From: Nymphaea colorata
Taxonomy: Eukaryota > Streptophyta > Magnoliopsida > Nymphaeales > Nymphaeaceae
NCBI RefSeq assembly: GCF_008831285.2
Contig: NC_045138.2
Location: 38,493,115 to 38,557,114 of the forward strand
DNA: 64,000 bases
Direction: 5' to 3'
The translations under genes were made by a program, and so were the position numbers. This document shows, in pieces, positions 23,801 through 42,300 of the stretch (position 1 is the first letter of the stretch; the number at the start of each line of letters is the position of its first letter). The notes beneath the pieces are model-generated. The model was not told the origin of the DNA and ran no database searches. It saw only the letters and a program-made list of their open reading frames with translations.

Positions 23801-26675
23801 TGCTTCGCAACTGAGGAAAAAGAAAAGGGGAGAGGGGGGAAGACGAGTTGTCTTTGTCTAGTGGCGAATTTTATGGTATTGGGAGAGGGTGAGAGGGACG
23901 GAAATGAAGAAGGGAAGGGGTAATGTTTTTCCTTGTACGGGAGGAATGGCAGAGTGGGTGAATTTCAAATACACAGATGAATCTCTCCCCCTCTCACTCT
24001 CTCCCTGCTGCAACAGTGAAAACTGAGCCCTCGACCTGTTTTTCTCTGCTGCTGCTGCGCTTCTGCAACAGCTGCAGAACCTGCTACCGCATCCTTATCG
24101 TATCGACGCTCACAGTGGGTACTGATCGGAATCGATTATTATATCCTCTCTTTTTCTTCCATGCATATAAAGATGTCACTGCTCTCCTCTCCTCTGTGCA
24201 CATGAGCGGATTTTTTCTCTCTGCCTCTCTCTTTCCCGAGCATGTAGAATAATAAATGATCCATTCCCCTCCTCCCCTCTCTCTTTCTCTCTCTGTTCTA
24301 TGCAAATAAATAAGCAGGGATTTTGTTTTCGCAGTGGTGATTATAGTATGCGTGCGTGCGTGAGAAGTTGTGCAGCTATTTCAGTGTCAGAGAAGGAACA
24401 GAAAGTAGTTTTAAGAGGGATTGATCGCCGTTCGAAAAAGTCTGATTTCGTAATCTCAGGTGGCAGTCTTATAGTACCACATTTACATTTTCAAAAAGAC
24501 AGTGACTACCACCCTTTTCTCCCTTCCCCTCTTCCATCACCATTCTCTACCAGCCTCCTTTTCTCTCTCTTTCTTCTTCTTGGTACTGCTAATACTGTCA
24601 TTACAACTTCCTCGATATGATTCTCATTAACCATTATGACGAGAAGGGTAACGTCATTCTCTGTAAATTATTTGCTTCCGTCCCTTCATGCTCATTAAAC
24701 AAGTCGCTGTTTTGTCACTAATGAAAAAGCTTTCTCCCTCTTTCTCTCTCTGTTTAGACGTAGTTGCCTGCCCTATACAGCCTAGACTACAGTGGAGCTG
24801 TACTGCTGCCCCCACAGCTTTAACCAGTCTCTTCTCTCTCTAACCCTCGAGAGATCAATCGGAGCAGGACTAATCTTGGTTCCTTTGGCCATGGGGAGTC
24901 CCTTTCAGCGGTGCTTTTTTAGTTATATCAAGTGTTTCTGTGAAAAGCAGATGAGTGTTCTTACAGTGACAATGACAATATAGGCCTTCTCTTTTCCGAT
25001 TAACAATGAAAATCAGGCATATATGCATGATCCAAACTAATAAGACCAAGCCGGTTGCTATCACCGGATTCTTGATGATACCCAACCTTCCAAAAGGAAG
25101 GGAGATGTGAAAAAAATGGAATCGATGGCACCACTCAGAAGGAACAACAATAACGAAAGCGAAAGTAAAGAGGAAAAAGGAAGAACACTCAGACGATGGG
25201 ACGACGACGATGATGACGGTGTAATTATCATAAAGTAAAAGTGAAAAGAAACATGCAGTAGGAAATGGACGAGACAACAAAGGTGGTTGTGCAATTAGTT
25301 AGGTGAGAAACAGATAGAGAGAGAAGGAAAGAGATTAGAAATGTGTGAAAGGAAAAGAAAAGGAGAAAAGCAACAAGACGAGTGACTGAAATGTCTCCGT
25401 TTCTTCCAACTCTCAACTGAGTGATCATTCATCATTATGACGATGATCATATACCGGGATTGATGTCTGATGATTTTGATGCGTCCTGCTCGGTTTTTAA
25501 GGAGAAAGGCAAAGAGAGAGAAAGAGAGGGAGGCATCACCACCATCCTCCATCAACCCTCAGCTTTACATCAAATCATCATCCTTTCAATCTGCATGACA
25601 ATCTCGGCGCCCCCACTCTGTCTTCCTCTCTCTCTCTCTCTCTCCCCTCTTTATTCTTCTTTTACTTTTTTTACAGTTTTTCTTTACTGCTCGTCCTGTG
25701 GACCTGTGGTAAAAGCAAATAGAATAACATCTCTTTTCTTTTCTCCCTCCTTCACTTCCTTCACTTGCATTTGCATCTACTGGATTTGGTATCAGTAATA
25801 ATGTCAATCGAATCCTTCTATGGTGTGATCTTTAATTTCTTTCTTCCTGTTTCTTTTTCACATACTACCAAAACTGGCTGCTTTGGTGACAAAAGAGCTA
25901 CAAAGATTTTGGGAAAGGAAGAAGGGGGAGGCGGACAGAAGCCATTGCTCAGGCGGAAGATAAAGAGATGGGTTGACTTCCCAACGCTGCTTAAGAGAGA
26001 GAGGGGGAGGAGGAGGAGGAGAAATCTTGAGAGGATCGGAGGTGACGCATGAGTTAAGTCACTCGCCGCCTTCAGTTATGGACCACGTGACAGAGGGGCC
26101 TCCGCAGCCCATGTCTCGTGAATTCGCTCCCTTCTTCGGTACTTTCCCTCGCCATCTCCATACATTCACACGCACTCACGTACGCACGCACGCCGTCTGC
26201 CCCCACCCATACTGTTGCATGCGCACACACCGTCGCCATCATCTCAATACGACATGACATGCACGATCGGATCTCTCTCTCTCTGCCTTAAATATTTCAA
26301 TCCCTCTCTGGCTCTCTCATTCTGTAAAAATCTCTCTTATACTCGTCCTTTAGGTCTCTCTTTCTCTCTTTAAACATCTCTCTCATACACATTCTTTTAA
26401 GTCTTAGATCACACATCTCTCTCATGCATATATGTTCTATGAAGTTCTCCCTCTCTCCCACTCACATTCTTTAGATTTGTCTCTGTTTCTAGACATCTCT
26501 CTCATGCCATTTTCTAGACCTGAACTCTCTCCCTTGATACATCTCTGTCTCATACGCTCCGTCTCTATCTCACACATATATAAACGCCATTGCTGGATAA
26601 GACGTTTGCTGTGGACTTCTCTCTATCTGTGTAATCGTCAACGCGAGTTTGCACGGCCCTCTAAAGGACAAATCT

Positions 26676-26703
26676 GCTCTCTCTCTCTCTCTCTCTCTCT
26701 CTC
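26676..26703. repeat. (CT)n microsatellite
   Basis: About 14 CT units within the long pyrimidine-rich region upstream of the NAC gene. Confidence 0.9.
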
Positions 26704-29127
26704 GATCTTCTCTGTTTTCTCAGGCGACTATGTATGTCTTACAAGCACGCTTCCTGAACAGTCCCCATATCTCCGGCTTTTGCTCACAATTTCAACCAAA
26801 CTGCAGTGCTCGCACGCGCAGACACAACAGAGAGTCAAAGGCGAAAGAAAGAACGCCATCTGCAACTGCAACTACTCGTGAATTTATCAGAATGATGTTA
26901 TTTATTTTTATTCCTTCTGTTTGTTCTGATCTCTGAAGATTTTATTGTGCTGTGGAGTAGTTCGCTTAACCGTATGCATGCATTAATTTCTCCCCGGCAT
27001 CATGGGGTTCTTGATTTTCGTCCTGTTCTTTGAAACGTGAAAGTTTCGACCACAGAGGCGTGACGGTGATCAGGCTGTCATGAGACAAACTCTCCGGAAT
27101 CTCCAGTCGTAATATGGTGGGACTTGGATGCTCTCCTTTCTAATCACATTCCTGCCGTCTTCAGTTTATAGACAACCAGGACTGAGCATCTCAAGGATAT
27201 CCACTGTTTCTTATCTCGGTTCATAAAGTTAGATGTCTCAAGATTTATGTTTGAGACATTCCGTCCACTCACTCAAACGCGCACTGTCCTAAAAGGACGT
27301 GAAGTTAATCTTTCTGATTATTTTATCCTAGTCCAATAAATCGTTTAAGTAGCTCCCCTGATAATTAATTTATCGTTTCCCTGACCTTAGTTGGCTTGTC
27401 GATCGCTGTTATTAGATTTCTTTTCTTTGGATCCAAACGTCAATCCGTCAACAACATAGGTGGTGTTCAGATTTTTAGTAAAAAAGTTTTAGTAAAGAAG
27501 TGAGACAATCAAATACAGTAAACTGGACAGCGACGAGAAAGTTATCTGTTTGGATTTGGATAATTTGAGTATAATTCAAAATTAGATCCAAACTCATTCA
27601 ATGTGAAAAAATAGAAGAATTGCAAAACCATATTCTATGTTTTAACTATTTATATTCCTAAATAAGAATATGGAGATCCTTCGAGTCATTAAACCTTTCA
27701 CAGTTGCTAATATTGGCTTAGCCGTGAATTGATTTAGAAAGTGATGCAAGAAATTGGGCTGTAAATCCCATAAAAAGGTCAAGGTTAATCAGCTCAAATA
27801 AAAAAGAATTTAAAACAATTCAAAATTTCAAGATATTTTTTTCCACAAAATGTAAAACTAATTTAAAACGTTCTAAAAGTTCTATGAAGACCACATACTG
27901 GCCTTTTCTGTTTCTGCAGGAAGTCGATACAGTACATAGTAGCCGATTCACGCTGATGATACTGAGTGATATTTATCAGATATACAGAAATTGAATCAGT
28001 AGTGGTTGAACCAATACTTTCCTGCTCGATTCCTCGTACATCGTGTATCTTTCTCGGAATTTCTGACACTAATTTGATAGGTGGTGGCACTGGTGGGTGG
28101 CGATGCAATAGGCTCAGAAATAGATCTAGGAGAAAATTATCCTGACAAAAAGTCAAAAAATCTTCAAAACTCTCTTTTTTGTGATCTTCTACCTGCCACA
28201 TGAAAGTCACATTCTATGACATATTAGTCTGAAAAATCTGCCCATAGTACGGGTGCCACCGAATTCGCGAACAAAATTAGCCCTCGAAAATAACTCGTTC
28301 TTGTGTCATTGTGAAGCAGCAGTTCAAAGATTTTTTATTTAAAATTTTTCAGCCTACGAAGTTTGAGTCGATACGAAGTATAATTTACACAAAGTGATGT
28401 AAGAGTCGAGATTCTCGACTAGTGATGTCAAGTCAAGGCGCTGAATTTGTGCATTTACTAATCTTCTTCCAAATTCAACTGGGCAGGATTTCATGCAGAA
28501 AAAAAGAATATCTGGTTGGTAACAAAATTATCGCATTCGGTGTGCAACTCTCAACAAGTTTGAACTAAAAGCTTAACTTAAAAAATCAGTTAAATCCAAA
28601 CAAGAGCACGTGTAAATATCATATTAACACATGCTTTGGGCGATCTATGCTTTCACGCAAGTCGTCAAATCTGCAACTCATCCCATGCAATGCTGATGGA
28701 TGCACACCCCTCATGCAAATTTGGATCAAAGCACCGTCCCATACAACATATACAAGAGAGCACATGCGAGGCAGAAACAAGGATCAACAAGGTAACAAGA
28801 TCACAGAAGTATAGAATTTATTGAAAACAATGAGTTTTCAAAACATCCCCAGAACAATCACACAACCAGTGCTTATAAATTTATAATACACCATACACCC
28901 TCACCGATGCTCACGCAGATGAACTTTTCTATCGGATATACACAGTAAACATATTCAGTCTTGAAAAGAAGGTTAACAGAATTTTGTTCGAGGTGGAACC
29001 AATCCCATTTTTCAAAAAGGTTCAAAATACATGTGCAAATTCCTCACCATCCCACGTGTTGGGGCCCTCGTGCACAACTATCAAGCGTATGAGCATATAA
29101 ATTTTTTGGCAATGGCAGCTGCTGTTA

Positions 29128-33845
<4,718 letters not shown>

Positions 33846-36317
33846 CCCTGCTCTCTCTCTCTCTCTCTCTCTCAGAGAGAAGTAATTTTGTCTCCTGTGG
33901 TTGTCGGCGGAAGGACGCGAGCGAGTAAGAAAGAAAGAAAGCTCCTCCTCTGTACTCTGGACGACCTTCACCCTGAGCAAACCTGCTCCCTTCTTTCCTC
34001 CTCCTTCCCTTTACTTGGCTGCCAAGTACAAATCAAAACAAAAGGACGAAACCCACGGATCCCAGTGTTCGATCCGGACACTGACAGGACCCGGACCGTG
34101 TATCAATCCGTATAGCAAGTTACCGTTTCTCTCTATGGTTACCAACGATTGCTAGAATAAACTACACAAAAAGGTATAATGAAAATAACTAAAAAATCAG
34201 TTACACAGTAAATGGTAATAAAATAAATTTTTAATACTTAGGGCAAACCACCTTTAGTATAAAACTCTTATCGTCATATCTTACGCTTCCAAGATTCTAG
34301 CTTAGCTTGTTTTGAAATGTGAATGGATCTATAGTATACCTTTCAACTTAATTGTCATGTTCACCACCGGTTGTAGATTAAAAGAGTAAGAGCATGACAT
34401 TCACCACTGGATTCAAACTTCAGAACCCTTGAATGTAAATCATCTTGCCCCCTAATTGCGCTGCACCCTAGAGACAAGGTAATAAAATATTTACGTGTGT
34501 GGTTGGTAATAGTACAACTTAACGGCAATTGAGAGAAACTAAGGCCAAAACAAGAACAAAAATATGAGAAATCTGTTACGAGACGAAGATAACTCCTTTG
34601 AAAGGTGGTCAAAATTTTAGCATAATGTGTTCCATAACATGATTCAGTAAAAGGTTTCTCTTGACTTCGTTTGCTCATTGGGAAGAAAATCACTTCCGAA
34701 TGATGGCGGATTGTAGACGATGGCAAATCCAGTCTCATGGTTGGTGCTTTTTAGTGGCGGAGCTACATAAGGTTTGTGTGCGCAAACCATCAGATGAAAT
34801 TTATTTATTTGGTTATATAGTTGGTTGTCTAATCACTTGCTTACTCAGGTATTGGTTCCCCTCATTCATTTACTTCATGCCCTTTAAATAATTTCATTAT
34901 GCATTTGAAGAGTGAGATTTTCTGAATTGCTTTCTCTTTCAGCGAGTATCAGCAAGAATAAAACATGACTCATGGGGGTGTTATGAACAACCAATATTGG
35001 CCTTTCAACTTTGTTGGTGACAGCCGACAGTTAATCAGAAGAAGAGAATTATTATATTCCTTAAAAACACATTCCTCTAAAGCTTGGAGTATTGTGAAAT
35101 ACTTCCTATCAATCAATACGCATAATATGCATCACATCAATACCGATACTTACAGCGCTGGAAGAAACAGCTTCTTCCCATATTTTGCTGAGGATCATGG
35201 CATTCACCCGATAGCATAATTACTCCCGATAGCATAATTACTCAAAGCAGACGAACTAAGATACGTAAGCCTGCGGCTTGAATATCCAGGGAAAGAACAG
35301 AAAAAGGTCTTCAAACAATGGCGTCCATCTTTCCGATCAACAACTCTGTCAATCGTTGAAGAGAGAGACACTGCTAACTCTCATGACATCCAAATTGATC
35401 AAACGAGAACATATGCCTCCACCACAGAAATCAAACCCACAGTGAATTTGGCTAAAATAAGATTCAAAACCATAGAGTGGAATCCTCTTCCAGGTGCATT
35501 AAACCCATTTCATTGTAAGTGCAGGAACCGAGTATGCCAGCTAGATGAGCTTGTTCAGTGACGATCTTCTTCTGCTATGCAATTGCTTAGAGACAGTTAA
35601 ACCATCCAACTCAAATGTGAATTATAAAGAGCAAACCAAGAGACTTTAAGCTCTATTGCACTAACCCTTCTATGGGGGTTGCTAACATAAAATTTTTTCT
35701 AACATCTGGAAAAAAAGGGATACATCTGTTAAACCAAACACATTGCTGTCGGATATTCAACAAAACATATCGCCCTCTGATAGCTGCCGATGGAACCAAA
35801 AGCTTGACCTCTGTTTTCCATCGTGTTCCCCTATTGCTACTGCTGCAGCTCTACTATTGCTATTTCAGTATAGTAAAATTAACTAAAAAGAACAAGAATA
35901 CAAAAATGCATAATTTACTTCGATTAGTAGAAAGATGGACTAACATTGGCTTCCATGAGCGCCCTCAGAGGGAGATGGATTCCCCCTCGATCTACTGAAT
36001 TGATTGATTATGTTTGAGAGAAAAGTGTAGAGTTGCCTCATCCTGGACAGCTACACTTGGCCCCCCGGCCAAATCCAGGAAATTCTTGCCCACCATGGTC
36101 TTCCCGACAACATGGCCCACCTTGCTCAAACGAAAATCCATGGTACAAAGGGCACACCTCTATTGAACCAGGACCCCCCTGTACTGCTTTCATAAGTACC
36201 TTGCAACGTGATCAACACAGCCAGTCCCCATAGGTCGCCACCAGGAAAGGGATTTCTCAAATATGTACACGCTAAGGCATCACTCATTGGACAACAATCT
36301 GAAACAAAAACAGATGC
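33846..36317. other. Intergenic region between the DUF1421 and RLT genes
   Basis: About 2.5 kb. The left part should hold the DUF1421 5' UTR and promoter. The right part, from about 35600, is likely RLT 3' UTR and downstream sequence. No open frame resembles a known family. A short direct repeat (CCCGATAGCATAATTACT twice) lies near 35206-35243. Confidence 0.6.
33851..33873. repeat. (CT)n microsatellite in the DUF1421 leader, (GA)n on the sense strand
   Basis: The tract ends about 6 nt before the ATG at 33845, so the mRNA leader carries (GA)n directly beside the start codon. Confidence 0.9.
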
Positions 36318-39300
36318 TTATTCACTGTAATATACAGGGGAAGATCCCGACCGGTCATCATCATCATCATCATCCCCATCATCACCATCATCCCCATCCC
36401 CTGCATCCCCATCAACATCTTCATCATCCACATCTTCAGCATCGCCACCACCGCCTCCATCATCATCATCATCATCATCAACATCATTGTCATCATCATC
36501 CTCATCATCATCAGAGGCCCCTACATTGCCACAAACATCATCATCTTCTGGATCCTCATCTTCCACCTCACTGTCCTGTAGCATCCCACCTTCATCTCTG
36601 CCACTATAGGGACCATTATAATTACTGTCTGGCTCGTCGAACTCATCACCAGATGCTTGTTCATTATCATCAGATTCAGACAACTCGAGTACACTGTTTC
36701 CATTTTCTTCAATTGCATGTGCAGAAGCTTCTTCCACATCCCACACTGCCCTGGCTGACCTTCTTGATGACTCCTTGCTGCTACTAGCAGCGCGCCCAAC
36801 ACTACCCTCACCATTGAAACGGTGCACCATGACACCTTTTTTATCTCTGGCTTTCCTTGAAAGCTGCTTCCCACGTAATGTTCGTGAACCCCGACCACGT
36901 CCTCTTCCACGAGACCGCCCTTTCCTTCCACGACCTTGCACCAACTTTAGGGAATGGCCTATACTTACTTTAGAAACCTCTGATCTAGTACCACCATTAC
37001 CTCTTCCTCCTCTACCACTCCGACCACGACCCCTTCCTCTCCCACGACCTCCTCGTCCACGCATATACATCCGTCCATGTATTGAATCAACCAATCGGTC
37101 ATCTTGCCGATATTCAGTTTCATCTGCTACGTCCATAGGATCAAAATCGTGGGTGCTTTTGGCAATTGTGAACCTTGAAGGGACCCTCTGCAGGATAAGG
37201 CAAAACCATTACCACCGGAAAGGCTAGACAAAGATAAGAAAAGCTTTGATTAAGTTGCCTGTAGATAAAGCAGCAAGACCCATGGGGGATTTTTTTTTTC
37301 AAAAAAGCTGCATCTTGTGCATTTTTCACAATTTTTACCAAATAACCACAGTATCAGAAATTACAGATTTGTGATACCAAGGCAAAAGAAAACAGGCTGA
37401 TAAGTCAAGGCTTAACCTTTCCCTGCACCAATGCAATCATTTGACAACTGCCATATACATTTGGGGAAACGTGACTGAAATACATTGAGACAGTTAACAG
37501 TTCTTTGCAAGTTCCAAATGTATATTCCCACATAAAATGAAATGCCTATTGGCAAGTTAAAGAACAAATTAAAGGCTTCATTAGGGAGTTTTGCATTCAG
37601 ATGCAAACTTAATTTCCTGTGCATTTCCTGAAGCACAATCTTTCAAATTTCCTGACCAGAAAACACCAAAATGTTTATGAAGTCCTTTTGAATTTCAGGA
37701 GGTTTTGGTGATGCAGAAAGCAAGGAGCTTGATGACAATTCCTACTCTCTTGTCAAAAAGTGATGGCCACATCAAAGCATAGCGTTGCCAATATTGCATT
37801 TATCAGCAAGTGAGGAACTTCAATTAATCATAATTTGCTCTTGCTGAATAATAGCAGAAAAACTTCAAAGAAACACCACTTACAACAAACTCTTCAGTTT
37901 CCTTGTCTCTCTGTGCTCCTAGTCTTTGATGCATTGTGTAAGAAATGGATGCATCAAACTCCAACAGTCTGAGTGCAACAGCAGCTGTTGTACGTGGTAT
38001 CCACGGAAGCACGGTAAGAGAGCCAGGGACAAATGAACCATCCGGAGCATATGAATGTCCAGCAGAACCTAACAATTCTTTGGCTGTTTCAAAGCTTTGA
38101 GACAAAAAGTCCCGTTTAACAGCAGCCTCTAACATCATCAGGACCTGGGAAAAGTAAAAATGCCAGATATGGTTCTCAGTTTTGTATCAACATTAATGAG
38201 AGTAAAGAACCAATATATTTGAGTGCATAAACTGTACAAAAATCTACTTTGAGCAAGACAGATACGCATCAACAACCATATCTCACATGAAAACGAGGTT
38301 CTACACTTCCACTTGCAGCCATCATATGAGTCACACGAAGGCAATACAATGAATACCACTAAACTCATTAAAAAAATAAATATAGATGGACTGCATAATT
38401 TTTTGTTATAAGGGCCTAGGAGTCCTAGCAATTGATGAACAACATGTATTATGCATTAGAACAAGCTTAAATGAATTTATTCTGTTCAAGCCAGGTAAAT
38501 TCCACTAAAGTTTCCTTCTAGATTTTCATTTTTATTTGCATGTTTGTGTTGCATGCCTAACAGCTCTGCCAGGGATAAGACAAGAAATATTGAAAATAAA
38601 AAGTATTCATAAACCACAACAGCAACAGAGAACACCAGTATCAGCAGGATTGGGGGAAGGGAGGGGGGAGGAATATAGAAGACAGAGAAATGGAGAAAAA
38701 CCAGCAGCGCCACCAGGTGGTGCCCTCTTATTCCACCAACAAGTAGATACTAATGCAGTAACAATTTTACAGACTATGCATATCCACTTCAAACTTTCAA
38801 GCCCTGACACCAACATATTGATTATCAAGTATCCAACATTTTCATCATAAGCTTCTCCATCAGTGGATTTTCTGACAGGAAGTCATAGCTTCATCAGCAC
38901 CTCAGGCTGACCCTTAATTTTAAAAAGTAATAATGCATCAACTGTTGCCTGGTTGATCTTTTAACTATGAGAAAACTACAGAATAACTATTCTCCTTTCC
39001 TTGCAACACATAAACAACCAGAAAATAGCCAGAGATCCCTGAATCTGCCCAAGGACCATCAACACAAAAATAAAATTCCAAATACCACATAGTTATGGAA
39101 GTCCTAAGATTATCACAGACCTGAAGAAGTTCCTCCGAGGATGTGGAGCCATGCAACCTTATGCCCCATGATTTCCTGTAGACTTCTGACCAGAAGCTCT
39201 TAAGTGCTTCTGATGCCAACGATACCTGCAGTCCAAAAATGGTATAGCCTTTTAGTAAACTAAAATGCAAAAGTAATAAGTTCCATAACACTGTTTTGAG

Positions 39301-42300
39301 AGAGAGTGGGTGAGTGAGTGAGAAAGAGACAGAAAGCGTGAATCAAGCATTATTAGGATCACCTCAATCAATGCTAACAATGCCTTCAAAACCCGAACAC
39401 GCATGGGAACTGAAGAATTTGACGCACAATACTTCCATCTTGGATCCACTTTTCTCTTTTCTTCACAGTCATCGATGTGTTGATTAAATGAAGTGTCAGT
39501 TCTATGAGAGCTCTCAAAGGTTTCATGACAATAGCGACAATGCTTGTCTTTCGACAAATGTAGATCATAGCACACATCACAAGTAGAAAAGAGATCAAAA
39601 CATCTTTTCTTTCCATACTTTGTTGCACATAAACTAGAAGAGTGAAAGCATTCCATCCATATCCATTTCTGGAATTCATGGTATCTCCTTAAAGCATCAA
39701 TTTTCTCAACGTTACTGCTCCCTAAATCAATCTTAAATGATTTTGAATACTCCAGGGCCTCAGGACTATCACCACAAACAATACTTGATGGGCTGCTGAT
39801 TTCAACATTGTTACCATAAAAGAAAGCTGCTTCACTTGCATCAGCATTGGAAGCAACACTGTTTAGATCAGTCATGGCTAAGCCAGAAACACTCTTTTTA
39901 GTAGCCTCCCTGAATGACTTCTCTATTTTCTGCAACATGGAATGGAGATGGGCTTCCCTTAGCCCACGAACATCTAAAGCTGACAAAAGTGCATCAAACG
40001 TCTGCAGCAGAAGATGAGGAGGGGGTATTAGATAATTTATTAAAGACTCTTAAGGCAACCCAAAAAAAAAATGTTGATCAAAATTCAAACTTGAACAAAC
40101 AAGGAAAGAAAAGTACATCAACGTGAAAAAAAATGGTCATCAGTATCTTTTAGGGGTTGCAGGAGTAAAAGTACCTCCTCTGAATCAATCAGTCTCCAGC
40201 GCCCATCTGTGGACTCAAAAAAGATTCTTCCTCGTCCAGGATCATTTCCTGAAAAAGTAACGAACTGCCAATACCTGTTACGCCTACGATCTTGACCAAG
40301 AGGCAAAGATCTATACACATACAACTCTTCAGCCCGCTGGCCAATGTATGCTTTTAGTTGAGATCGTGACTTCTCAGCAGCAAATGCAGACTGCTGCAAA
40401 GGTGAGATTTCTGGGCCCACGGGTAAATCTTGCATTGACAAGTTTCTTTCAATTAAAGTATTATTAAGATAATTAGTTGCCCCTTCTTGTTCAAGAATTT
40501 GCTCTTGCTTGGTTTGTGAGAGTGCTGGTAGATCATTTGACTTGTTATCCACCCCAACTAAAGGGCTTTGCCCTTCTTCTAACCCTGCACCGTTTGGGGT
40601 TCCCTCAGCTTTCACAATTGTAAAAGGAGAGACTTGAAACTTTGACATGATCTCTTCTTTCATGCGCCTTTTATCCAATTGAGCCTCAGCCCACATTTGT
40701 CTTTTCAAAGCATTTGCTGCCTCCAGCCGTTCCTGCAAAATGCACTCATTCAGCAACCAACATCTAACTGCAAGCAATCAATAATAATCAGCCACAGATG
40801 AAATAGATGTTACCTCAAGCACAACACGGATGGAATTGCCCTCTAATGTTACGCCAATTAATGCAACAAGAGCATGAAGCCTCTCCTCAACACTCAGATC
40901 TGAATATTCTCCTTCAACTAGGCCTTGTACCCATGGTTCACCAATGCTGCTTTCATCAATCTCTATGTCTTCATTATCAGTATTATTTTCCATGAGACTG
41001 TTCTCATTACTCTGATAGTTGTCACCAGCTAGATCCCCATCTTTTGTGCTTTCCAATGGAGATGAATTATTCTTGCCAACATCTCCTGCTGTTCCAGGCA
41101 TACCATTGTCGTCAGTCATTACATAACATTTGCTACTTTTCCAGAACAAATTGGTGAATGAATAATTTTACCCACGCATGAGGAAAAGATTATCTTACCG
41201 GAAGTGCCCAGATTGACTGGCTCATCAATTTCAGGGTCTTCTGGGGCCTCACATTCAAAATCCTCCTCCCGTTCAACATCATTATCCTCTGTATCTTTCT
41301 CAGCTTCTTCTGAATCAGACAGACCATTTTGAAACATTTGTATCCTCTCCCTGGCAGCCTGTAGTATGGCTTCTGCATCAGCAGGATCTTTTCTAAAAGC
41401 TGGTCGCACACAATATGTAGATGGAGCAGTTCTTTCAAACAGATTTGCATCTCTTGACAGTGCAGCAGCTATGGAAGCCTCTGGTGTCTTACTGGTCGTA
41501 AGGTCCCGAAGACCAGATTTCTGTAACAAAATATAACATGTCAGCGATGGTCCCATCCAGGAAACAAAACGACTTGTTCGCCATTCAAAATGATAAAAAT
41601 GATGGCAAAGTACCTGAATTTTTTCAGCCACCTCTAAAATTGTAAGTCCTCGACTTCCCTCCAGTGAAAGAACATAAAATGCTGCATATTTTACTGTTCC
41701 GGGTGTTAACCGATGTCTGGACCTCCTTAAATACGAGAAGCCCTTTTCTTGCATCATAGCAGCAGCACTTTCAGCAGCTGCACCACTTCTTAAAGTAGAT
41801 ACTACATCCATACCATCATGTCCCTGCATTCAATTGTGAAAAATATGAATTGCTAAAAGATCTTTCAAAAAGCCAAAAAACTATAAAAATGTGAATATAT
41901 CTTACAACCAAAGATTGGCATCTATCAGGCATATCTAGGCACCCAATTCTTAGGTTTAACAACAGTGTCAAATGCCAAGAAGTACCCAATTGGCACCTCG
42001 TATCAGGTCCAGGAGTATATATCTTTTGTGGCCTTGGCAATACAAGCACCAAAATTTTCAACATAGGGTGTGCATTAAACACTACAGCTCAGACAAAATA
42101 TGCAAAGACTTGCACCTAAGTCATGTATCAGAAATCCAGAAATACCTCATTGTCATCTCGAAAACAGGGCCTTTGAGGAATGCTTTTTTTCCACCTTGGC
42201 CCAAATCCTGCTGATAATGCTAATTGCCTCAGTACTTCAGGCCATGTCAAAGGATTCAAATGGCGCTGCCAGCTTCGTATGTCAAAACCCCAAGCATATG

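Larger units (their letters stand above)
23678..29127. other. Intergenic region with a pyrimidine-rich NAC upstream segment
   Basis: About 5.4 kb with no supportable gene. From about 23950 to 26720 the plus strand is exceptionally rich in CTCTCT blocks, with a dinucleotide tract at 26676-26703. This segment is upstream of the NAC gene, so the sense strand is GA-rich. From 27000 to 28900 the sequence is AT-rich. An open frame at 27863-28210 (minus) is not recognisable as any family. Sequence from about 28800 to 29127 is probably 3' UTR of the DUF1421 gene. Confidence 0.6.

Noticed and set aside
25421..26881. Several frames rich in Ser, Leu and Arg in the CT-rich NAC upstream region
   Set aside because: They arise from CT/GA repeats. 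There is no family resemblance and no supporting splice structure.
27863..28210. A 115-codon minus-strand frame
   Set aside because: No domain, signal peptide or relative could be recognised, and the surroundings are AT-rich non-coding sequence. A degraded transposon fragment is possible but not supported.
36263..36787. Plus-strand His-rich frame of 174 codons
   Set aside because: It is the complement of the GAT-coded acidic tail of RLT. Its composition is explained by that repeat.
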